Below, one piece after another: positions 55,151 through 64,000 of a stretch of DNA of 64,000 nt. Both the position numbers and the translations under genes were made by a program. The notes below the pieces were generated by a model. That model was not told where the DNA came from and did no database searches. It worked only from the letters and a program-made list of their open reading frames with translations. Positions within the stretch are counted from its first letter, which is position 1. The number at the start of each line of letters is the position of its first letter. Source of the DNA: Stomoxys calcitrans. Taxonomy: Eukaryota; Arthropoda; Insecta; Diptera; Muscidae. The stretch covers positions 63,267,820-63,331,819 of the forward strand of contig NC_081554.1 in assembly GCF_963082655.1 (NCBI RefSeq). The letters are read 5' to 3'.

Positions 55151-57800
55151 TATGAGTGGCGACTGTTGTACACCGCTTTTAACATCGTCTTTGTCCACGG
55201 CAGTATTATCAGTGAGTGCAACACAACACAATCCCATGGCAGCCGGTTGTACGCACCGGATTGACCCGATGGAACTCCTCATCGGCAATGGCTGCCGCCT
55301 CAGTGTAAGTGTTCGTCTTTTTTTTTGTCATGGGAGAGATACATCCCAGAGTGCCTTCTCTGGACGCTTCTAGTCCGTGTCGGGATTGAAAAGAACTCCG
55401 GACCCTGGTTCTGTTCGGTTTGCCAGAACAGCCTCCATCATCGGTCGGTGATGGTCGGTTTGCGAACTTGCTCTGGCCTCACTTGCAATTTGCTGTGCGA
55501 ACATAGCCAGCAGTGGGTCACATGCGTCGTCGCTGTCGTCTTCTTCTGCGTCCTCGTCCTCGTCCTCGTCGTCGGACTATGTGACCCCCCGACCTCTCCC
55601 GTGCATCAATATGCGCAACGGCAGTATCCCAGCCCCAATATTGCCACACCAGTGCCGGGAAGTGTATCATTTTTGCAACTAAACTGCAACGGTCGCCGTG
55701 ACAAGATCGATGAGACTGTGGATTTTTTGAGTCGGAAGAGCATATTGGTCGCAGCACGGATACAATGTGATACGTAAGGAACGCTCAAGGAATAGAGGTG
55801 GGGGATTGGCCTTCGTGATACATCATTCCGTTCAATATAGACCCATCTCGACTGCGCCTGGCGCTAGTGACCCCTACATGGAGTGCATGGGGACAGCAGT
55901 CAGGTCCGGTACTGCCGAGATGGAGCTATAAAACGTGTACTTACCGCCGGTTGGTAGCTGTACCCCAATTAATGGCCAAGCTTACAACCCTGACATAAAT
56001 GGGTTACTATCTGGCCATAACCGTCTGGTTCTAGAGGACTTTAATGCGCATCACACTTCATGGCATTCTCCCCTGGGTAACGACCAGCGTGGCATAACTT
56101 TGGCAGAGCAGATTGAAGGCTTCACGTTTTGCACGGTGAATGAGGATGCCCCCACTAGGATTACCAGGAGGTGCAGCAGCTCGCCAGACATTTCCATTGC
56201 ATCTCCTGATCTCTTGAGTGACGTATACTGGCAAGCCGTCATCTCTTTCACTTCATGGCATTCTCCACTGGGTAACGACCAGCGTGGCATAGCTTTGGCA
56301 GAGCAGATTGAAGGCTTCACGTTTTGCACGGTGAATGAGGATGCTCCCACTTGGATTGCCAGGAGATGCAGCAGCTCGCCAGACATTTCCATTGCATCCC
56401 CTGATCTCTTGAGTGATGTATCCTGGCAAGCCTTCAACTCTTTGGGGTCAGACCACCTCCCTATCCAGCGACCGACCACCCGTCTTCATAACCTCTAAGC
56501 GTCGGATGTTTATCAATCAGAAGAACGCCGAATGGGCTGGTTTCAGAGAGTATACCAATCGCCGCTTCAGTGAACCCCCACTCCCCTCGGATGTGCTAGT
56601 TGCCGAGAGGAAATTCCATGACATCATTAACGCAGCAGCCGCTCGCTTTATACCAGCCAGGTCGAATACCCCAATTGCGGCCCAATTACCCTGCGCAGGC
56701 AGTGGTATTCGCAGACGAGCGTGCTGGGACTCGTTGTATGGACTCCCCTAACCCCAGAATCAGCGAGCTGAATCTGGAAATAAACAGGGTAGTCAACGAA
56801 CATAAGCGGAATTTTGGCTGGAATACTTGGAGCAATGTATTTTAGGCACCGGTTTAGGCAAACTGTAGTCTAGTGTTAAATCACTTTCGAACCTCCGTAG
56901 ACGGGATGGCATAACCTCAGTAACTTTTGGCGATGTGAATACTGAGCTGACTATGATGGTCGATGGTGAAATGATTTCGACCATCAGGTGTCACACAACA
57001 CTTGGCGTCACATTTGGTAGCTTTTATACATACTCCCCAAATGCCACAGCAATTTGCGATAAAGTCAAAAGTAGAACAAGGTCTTCAAGTTACTAGCTGG
57101 CAGCACTTGGGTGCACACAAAGAAACCTTGTTGACCACGTACCAAGCGATTGGCCGGTCTGTGGTAAGTTATGCAGCGCCAGTGCATATTCAGATCTGTC
57201 AGAATGTCGCCCTCCGAACAGCGATGGATGGTCCCCTCAGTTCTCATGTGGACCACCTCCAATAGGAGACTAAGAACCTACCAGTGCGAAGACATGCAAT
57301 TATGTCTTCGCTGTCTAAGCAATACCTTTTGGGCTGTTAGCGCAGAGACCATCCAAATCATAATCTTGTGGATAGATATCTACCGCCCAGGAGCCTTAAG
57401 GTAGATCTGGCTTCTGGGGAGCGTGAGGTTCAGCGCTACAAGAGATAACCTCTAGATCAGGCGGTATATCAAGCAGGTCTAGATAACATTCATGCAGACA
57501 CGGTAGCAGATGCGGTAAATAGCTACCGAGTGAATGTAGTCCTTGGAGAACGACCGCCTCCCATTGCACCTAAAGAAATTAACCTCCCCCGGCAAACCAG
57601 AGTTGTTCTGGCTCAATTACGTTCCAGCAGATGCAGCCGCCTCAACTCCTGCAGACCAAGGATTGAAGCCGACGTGCAAGATGTATGTCTCGATTGTAAC
57701 CAGGGACAGCACGATACACGTTAACTGTTTAACTGCCCAGCCAGACCCAGATCCCTGTGGACGCACCCCATCTTAGTCGCACTGGCTCCCAATTAAATAC
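55151..57800 (+). pseudogene. Jockey-like LINE, ORF2 with deleted RT core
   Basis: Leader with cggattgacccgatggaact (55258). ORF2 begins near 55400 with a Cys-rich segment (FCSVCQNSLHHRS), then endonuclease: FLQLNCNGRRDKIDETVDFL (about 55670), VYLPPVGSCTPINGQAYNPD (55940), VLEDFNAHHTSWHS (56030-56065) and SDHLPIQ (56450). An in-frame 195-bp duplication (56056 and 56251) repeats 65 residues. Next come the pre-RT segment (INQKNAEWAGF, AERKFHDIINAAAARFIPA) and LEINRVVNEHKRN (56780). The whole RT core with YADD is missing; homology resumes at KETLLTTYQAIGRSVVSYAAPVH (57120), then the C-terminus GERPPPIAPKEINLPRQTRV (57540) and CNQGQHDT (57700). Dead. Confidence 0.85.
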
Positions 57801-57887
57801 TGAGTGCCAATGATACTCGATGACGGCTGGAGGCGAGCGGCGGATCTTGGGGCAAGCGGCCCGCCACAACGAGGGATACATGTGCAA

Positions 57888-60800
57888 TCCCACAAAAGCC
57901 AAATTCTTCAATATCAGCTATATTTGTGCCCATGCCCCGACGGAAGACAAAGACAAGCAGACCATGGATATTTTCTACGAGCGCCTAGAGAGAGAATAGG
58001 ACCGCTGTCCCGCCCATGATATTAAAATCGTTCTGGAAAATTTTAATACGAAGATAGGGAAGGAAGACATTTTTGGTCCAACAGTCGGAAAGTTAAGCCT
58101 TCACGAGATAACGTCCAGTAATGGGTTGAGGCTGATAGATTTCGCCGCGGCCAAAAAACGTGGTAGTTAGTAGCACCAGATTTCAACATAAAAATATTCA
58201 CAAAGCCACATGGCTGTCACCCGATCATGCGGTTGGGGCGCTGGGCCAATAACCCAAACCATCCAGCTTTACTCCGGTGGATCGGAGAGCCACAATCCGC
58301 ATAAAAGCCATATCTTCAACATCAGCCTTATTTGTGCCCATGCCCCGACGGAAGACAAAGACGAGCAGACCAAGGATATTTTCTACGAGCGCCTAGAGAG
58401 AGAACATGACCACTATCCCGCCCATGATGTTAAAATCGTTCTTGGAATTTTAATGTGAAGATATGGAAGGAAGACATTTTTGGTCCAACAGTCGGAAAGT
58501 TAAGCCTTCACGAGATAACGTCCAGTAATGGGTTGAGGCTGATAGATTTCGCCGCGGCCAAAATACGTGGTAGTTAGTAGCACCAGATTTCAACATAAAA
58601 ATATTCACGAAGCCACATGGCTGTCACCCGATCAAAACACGAGAAACTAAATTGATCACGTTTTGATAGATATCACGTTGTGATAGAAGACATTCATCCA
58701 GCGTTTTAGATGTACGATCGATCCGTGGACCGAATATAGATTCAGATTATTATCTTGTTGCAGCAAAGGTTCGCACCCGTTTGAACATGGCGAGGAAAGT
58801 ACGATCTGACACTGTACGGAAGCTGGACATTGAAAAGCCGCAAACACAACAAATGGCAGCATCATACTCCACTCGACTGACCCAACTGCTTGATGAAAGC
58901 ACTCCTTGTTCCGATGATATAATGGCGCAGTGGCGAACTATTGCACACTCCATGGAAATTGCCGCGAAATCCGTACTTGGGTACCGGAAGCCTCCTCCAA
59001 GAAACCCATGGTACGACCAAGTGTGTCGAGATGCTACTGAAGCCAAGAATGCGGCATATAGAGCAACCCTGCAATCAGTAGCAAAGGAGAGAGGAGAAAC
59101 GTCTATTCCGCCGAAAGAAAAAGGAAATGGAAAGACGTGAGTGTGAGCGAATTGAGATGTACAGCAGTCAGAATAAAGTCCGGAAATTCTACCAAAGAAT
59201 TAAACATCAAACCGATGGCTTTGATGCAGGCACATTCTCCTGCAGAGACAAAGAAGGAAATCTAGTAACTGACACAGATAACATACTGAGGATATGGAAA
59301 GAACATTTTACCCAACTGCTAGTGTCCGAGGTTGGCGGCGAAGAGGATACCGCAGAACCAATCCCTGATGATGGTATAGAATGTGTGCCTCCTAGTCAGA
59401 ATGAGGTAGAAGTAGCAGTGACCCGACTAAAGAACAACAAGGTAGCAGGAGCCGACGGGTTACCCGCTGAAATATATAAGACTGGAGGCGACACGCTGAT
59501 AAGGCGTATGCATCAGCTCGCCTGCGCAATTTGGCTAGAAGAATGCATACCCGATGATTGGAACCTCAGCATACTATGTCTCGTATACAAGAAAGGAGAC
59601 AAGACGGAATGTGCCAACTACAGAGGAATAAGTCTCCTCCCCATCGCATACAAGATACTCCCGATGATAATTTTTGTAAGATTAAAACCTGAAGGCAATG
59701 AGATAGTTAAGCCTTTCCAACGGGGCTTTAGACCTGGTAAATCCACCCTGGACCAGATATTCACACTGCGCCAAATCCTGGAAAAGACCCGAAAAGGCAA
59801 ATCAATATCTTTAGTGACTACGAAGCCGCCTTCGATACTCTTTTACGTTCAAAGGTATTTCAAGCCATGTCCGAGTTTGGTATCCCTGCAAAATTAGTAG
59901 GACTCTGCAGGATGACACTTGCTGATACGCGTTCCTCAGTAAGAATAGGAAAGAATCTCTCCGAACCATTTAATACCAAACGAGGATTCAGACAAGGACA
60001 CAGCCTACCGTGTGATCTCTTTAATATCCTACTGGAGAAGATTATACGAGATGCAGATGTGAATAGATATGGCACACTAATCACAAGATAAGACATGCTA
60101 CTCGCCTATGCCGACGTCATCGATATCATAGGCCGATTACCGGAAGTAGTAACTGCAGCCTTTGAAAGAATCGAAAGATGTAAATGGAGATAAGACGAAA
60201 TGGATAGTTTCAAAATCCCAAAAAGCCTTGCAGAACCGAGCAGATAAAGAAAATGGAGAAAGTTGGGAACCACAACTTTGAGACAGTCAGTAACTTTATC
60301 TACCTCGGCACCGGCGTAACGGAAACGAATGACACCAGTTTTGGGATTTAGTTTTGAGATTTGGACTAAGTAAGCAGTTTAGAGAGTTTAGAGTTTAACA
60401 AGGCCACCTCTCAACAGACGAAGATTACACTATACAAGACACTGATACTACCCGTGATTTTTGGTGTTGCCCAAAAAGTAATTGCGGATTTTTCATATAG
60501 TCGGCGTTGACAAATTTTTTCAACGGCTTGTGACTCTGTAATTGCATTCTTTCTTCTGTCAGTTATCAGCTGTTACTTTTAGCTTGCTTTAGAAAAAAAG
60601 TGTAAAAAAAGTATATTTGATTAAAGTTCATTTTAAGTTTTATGAAAAATACATTTACTTTCTTTTAAAATATCCGCAATTACTTTTTGGGCAACCCAAT
60701 ATATGTTTCTGAAGCATGGGTACTTGTGAAATCAAACGAGACAGTGCTTGGAGTATATGAGAGAAAGATTCTTCGTAAAATATATGGACCAGTTTGCGTT

Positions 60801-61140
60801 AATGGAGAATATAGGCAACGTATGTACCACGAGCTGTATGAGCTGTATGACGACGATAGCATAGTTACACGCATCAAAATACAACGGCTGCGTTGGCTAG
60901 GTCATGTTGTCAGAATGGATGTAGAAGCCCCAGCAAAGATGTCTTTTGAAGGCAAACACGGTGGTACACGCAAACCGGGAAGACCAAAAGCCCGTTGGAA
61001 AGATAAAGTGATGGGAGACACCTCGAAACTTGGTGTTAGAGATTTTAGAATGAGATCGAAGAAGATCGAAGCCTTGGAACGCTATTCTACGTTCGGCTGG
61101 TGGAACAAATATTCTGTCATAGCCAATTAAAGTAAAATAA
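57888..61140 (+). pseudogene. RTE-type LINE, longest copy
   Basis: Endonuclease (57888-58200) reads FNISYICAHAPTEDKD and IDFAAAK. Most of it is repeated 408 bp further on (58296-58610), preceded by IQLYSGGSESHN. The GDFN box is lost in both copies (ENFN in the first, deletion in the second). Next, DSDYYLVAAKVRTRLNMARK (SDH changed to SDY), the basic linker, and a 256-codon RT-bearing stretch (59127-59897): KNNKVAGADGLPAE, IPDDWNLSILCLVYKKGDKTEC, GFRPGKSTLDQIF. The YADD box near 60105 is YADV. The C-terminal part (ERKILRKIYGPVCV, LRWLGHVVRMD, GTRKPGRPKARWKDK) follows a mariner MITE inserted at 60460. It ends agccaattaaagtaaaataa. Confidence 0.85.
60460..60699 (+). mobile_element. Mariner-derived MITE inserted in the RTE-type LINE
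   Basis: About 240 bp. The left terminus is slightly mutated (ttggtgttgcccaaaaagta), the right terminus intact (gggcaacccaa) and followed by TA. Same orientation as 3048. Interrupts the LINE frame between LILPV and the SEAWVL segment. Confidence 0.88.
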
Positions 61141-62409
61141 TGCAAGTAATATTTAATTTTCTTCCCGAATACTTATTTTCATCATTGTTTGGTATTCTTT
61201 AAGATATTTTTAAAACTTTTTTATGGTAGAAATAATCCTACGGTGTTTGTGTTGTTTTCGGAAAACACTCATCATACCATGTTTATAAAAGAGACTCATG
61301 AGTATAAGTATTTGCGGTGGTAGTTTTAATTCAGGCGTCGCTCGTTGGCTTCATAGCGCTACATACACATCAACACCACCGTTGATTAGTTGCGTTGATT
61401 CAGTGAGACAAGTATTTTTGCGGTGCACCGCAAATCCGATAAACCTTTGCAAAACTCTCTTTTGTACCATTAGCCATATTTCTAACAAATGAACCTTAAG
61501 CAATTCCGTTTTGCAAACACAGTTTACAACAGTTTTCCCAAGCCATATAAATATTACCATTAAGTTTAGTGAAGTATCCATTTCAAAGTTTTGCTAAATC
61601 ATAATTAGTAACATTTGCTGTATTTTATGGTGCTTATAAAAAGTTTCTAGCCATCAGAAAAAAAAACTCAAAAACTTATAACTAATTATACTAACTATTC
61701 GTCAAGTCCACAAAGCTTATCCGATTGTTTGTTTGATCGGCTGATTCAGATTTTAACGATCGCACCTTCCTTTGTCTCGCTATATAGAAAATTTTGTAAA
61801 ATGTCAAACAAAAAACAAATGGGAAGAAACACACGGAGAGAGAGAGAGAGAGAAAAAACAACAACATCAAGTGTTAAAATTTTTGTTTAGGGTATTTGTT
61901 ACCAAAAATTAACATGAACACAACACAGAAAGAAGCCAAAAAAAAAATCAACATAAAACAGTCAATTAAACATTTCTTTTCAAACATAGGTCCTATCGAA
62001 TAATTATGGATCATTTAACATTAAAAAACTCAAGCATTTTCTCTTTAACTCAAAACATTAAGAGAGGATATACAGGACATCATGTAACATGAAACAGAAA
62101 CTCAAAATGAAAAGTAAACCATTTGGACAAACTAGAAATGCCAAAAGAAAACACTCAATTGTTACATGGTTGGTGGAGGGACGGACAATCATTCTCACCT
62201 GTATTGGCAGATTTTCCTAATAGACCTTTTGTAGACGAAGTGAAGATTCGAGAGTTGAGAATAGATAAAGAAAATGCAAGATAAAGAAAAAATAATATAT
62301 TAATATATTGCATTGTTATATCAAAACGGAGTGGTATTTAAAAACAACAGTTCTCAAAATATAAATATTGTCTTTGAATTATTAGAGATTGGCTAAATAA
62401 GTGTTATTT
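61141..62409. other. Presumed intronic sequence
   Basis: No exon or dispersed repeat recognised. A (ga)n microsatellite is at about 61836-61853. Confidence 0.45.
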
Positions 62410-62525
62410 ATTTTCTATACCCACCATCAAAAAAAAAGGGACATAGCCATTTTGTCATTCCGTTTGGAACATATCGAAATATCGATTTCCGAACCAACAA
62501 ATGTGCGTCCGTCCGTCTGTCTGTG
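62410..62525 (+). mobile_element. DINE-like 5' terminal block
   Basis: tctatacccaccatcaaaaa, then attttgtcattccgtttgga, atatcgaaatatcgatttcc and gtgcgtccgtccgtctgtct. This is the DINE 5' block with the tcttgatcagc segment deleted. It abuts the next element in opposite orientation. Confidence 0.7.
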
Positions 62526-62552
62526 GTAATAACGTTACAGTCTTTAACTCGT

Positions 62553-62970
62553 ATAAGCTTGCTAAGTTCGGTCGGGCCGATTCTTGGGAACCCACCACCA
62601 TGGATTTTGCTAAAACTTTGCACAAAGGAATTGAACCGTACTTTACACGATTGTTGAACACTAGCTACTAAATTTCAGCTTCATTGGACAAATTGAGGCT
62701 TTTGGGGCTTGGGATGTCAAATCAGGAGATGGGTTTATATAGGAGCTAAATCAGGTTATACACCGATTTGGACTATGCTTGTCATGAGTTTTGGAAGTCA
62801 TCACAGAATCCTACGTGCAAAATGTCAGCTCAATTGGGCAACAAGATGAAAAATCAGGAGATCAATTTGTATGGAAGCTATATTGGGTTATAGACCGATT
62901 CAGACTATACTTAGCACGATCTTTGGAAATCGTAACACTACATGCAAAATTTCAGCCCAATCGGTTTATA
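62553..62970 (-). mobile_element. DINE-like 3' portion, interrupted by mariner
   Basis: Left side ataagcttgctaagttcggt with the cgggccgattcttgggaacc, cccaccaccatgg 3' block, then two central units (atcaggagatgggtttatat, atcaggagatcaatttgtat). A mariner is inserted at a TA after ccaatcggtt. Confidence 0.75.
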
Positions 62971-64000
62971 TTGGGTTGCCCAAAAAGTAATTGTCGGTAA
63001 TATAGTAGTAATATAGTCGGCGTTGACAAATTTTTTCAACGGCTTGTGACTCTGTAATTGCATTCTTTCTTCTGTCAGTTATCAGCTGTTACTTTTAGCT
63101 TGCTTTAGAAAAAAACGTGCGCGAAATTTTGTTTACATTTGTTTGTTTGCCGTCAATTTTAATATGGAGCCCACAAAGGAGCATTTTCGTCATATTTTAC
63201 TTTATTACTTCCGTAAAGGAAAAAACGCGGAGCAGGTTGCTAAAAAGTTACGAGATGTGTATGGTGATAAAGCCTTGAAAGGAAGACAGTGTCAAAATTG
63301 GTTTCGCAAATTCCATTCTGGAGATTTTCACTTAAAGATGAGCCACGTTTAGGTCGGCCAAATGAAGTTGATGATGACCAAATCAAAGGATTAATCGAAT
63401 TGGATCGTCATGTAACTGAGCGTGTGATAGGAGAGATGTAAATATACCAAAATCAACCGTTCATTATCACATAAAAAGTCTTGGACTGGTGAAAAAGCTT
63501 GATATTTGGGTACCACATGTATTGAAAGAAATTCATTTAACAAACCGCATCAACGCTTGTGATATGCACCTTAAACGCAATGAATTCGATCCGTTTTTAA
63601 AACGAATCATAACTGGAGATGAAAAATGGATTGTTTACAACAACGTTAGTCGAAAACGATCATGGTCCAAGCATGGTGAACCAGCTCAAACCACTTCAAA
63701 GGCTGATATCCACCAAAAGAAGGTTATGCTGTCTGTTTGGTGGGATTGGAAGGGTGTGGTATATTTTGAGCTGCTTCCAAGGAACCAAACGATAAATTCG
63801 GATGTTTACTGTCAACAATTGGACAAATTGAATACAGCCATCAAGGAGAAGCGACCAGAATTGGTCAATCGTAAAGGTGTCATATTCCACCAGGACAACG
63901 CTAGACCGCACACATCTTTGGTCACTCGCCAAAAACTGAGTGAGCTTGGCTGGGAACTTTTGATGCATCCACCATATAGCCCTGACCTTGCACCATCAGA
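62971..64000 (+). mobile_element. Mariner element, 5' part with transposase (cut by window edge)
   Basis: Starts next to TA with ttgggttgcccaaaaagtaa. About 190 bp of 5' leader, including ttgacaaattttttc and gttatcagctgttact, is shared with the window's mariner MITEs. Unlike them it continues past the tttagaaaaaa run into a transposase frame. The leader has a local rearrangement (a repeated aatatagtag segment near 62998-63018). The 3' end is outside the window. Confidence 0.92.
63164..64000 (+). pseudogene. Mariner transposase, twice frameshifted
   Basis: ATG at 63164, then an HTH region (MEPTKEHFRHILLYYF, QCQNWFRKFHSGDF). A one-base loss near 63335 shifts the frame into a stop at 63352, and a second near 63438 does so again after GEM. 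From about 63440 to the edge one frame is open and contains TGDEKWIVYNN (first catalytic Asp), KKVMLSVWWDWKGVVYFEL, FHQDNARPHTS (second Asp) and PPYSPDLAPS; the third Asp codon falls 34 residues after the second, on the window edge (DD34D spacing). Wording is closest to cecropia-type mariners (the group ancestral to SETMAR), which is inference. Likely inactive as it stands. Confidence 0.88.

Noticed and set aside
55518..55757. Arginine-rich minus-strand frame (RRRRGRGRGRRRRRQ)
   Set aside because: Produced by a cgtcctcgtcctcgtc microsatellite inside the LINE leader, opposite to the real coding direction.

Overview
The window looks like nuclear DNA of a higher (probably calyptrate: muscid or calliphorid) fly. 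Four things point that way: DINE-1/Helentron-like repeats whose conserved block closely resembles the Drosophila INE-1 block, mariner and rosa (DD41D) transposons, several insect-type non-LTR retrotransposons, and one spliced exon that fits a Bruno/CELF RNA-binding protein. There are no operons, rRNAs, tRNAs or CRISPR arrays. The species call is inference.

The only convincing host coding sequence is a 147-bp exon on the minus strand at 41405-41551. It has consensus splice sites and encodes an alanine-rich linker that ends just before where RRM3 of a Bruno/CELF protein should start. No other exon was recognised, so the rest of the window reads as very long introns (at least 41 kb downstream and 22 kb upstream in gene orientation) filled with nested transposable elements.

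Layout. 1-2540: two arrays of a 14-bp minisatellite embedded in a duplicated cassette. 3-16 kb: dead LINEs (an RTE-type and an RNase H-bearing type), tRNA-derived SINEs, DINE-like elements with about 150-bp central tandem repeats, mariner MITEs, and a rosa derivative that is a 195-bp-arm palindrome. 18.2-21.1 kb: a nest of an inverted-repeat element containing a DINE-like element, which contains a full-length rosa transposon with an intact 363-codon transposase. 24.4-26.5 kb: gag-like ORF1 of a LINE. 27-31 kb: two DINE-like elements, one carrying a SINE with a 14-bp target duplication. 31.8-36.3 kb: an RNase H-type LINE whose YADD codons are split by a SINE, then an RTE fragment. 38-41 kb: more LINE and DINE pieces, then the host exon. 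42.5-55 kb: DINE/rosa nest, a LINE with a triplicated RT segment, broken LINEs and a Tc1-like MITE. 55-61 kb: a Jockey-like LINE followed by the longest RTE-type LINE. 62.4-64 kb: DINE termini and a mariner with a twice-frameshifted transposase that runs off the edge.

How the parts relate: the mariner at the right edge shares its 5' terminal region with five short mariner MITEs in the window and is their likely source family. The intact rosa copy is the source family of the palindromic derivative, while a third rosa-like copy is much older. A recurrent theme is direct tandem duplication of 69 to 408 bp inside dead LINE copies (at least nine cases). It deserves checking as biology or as assembly artefact.
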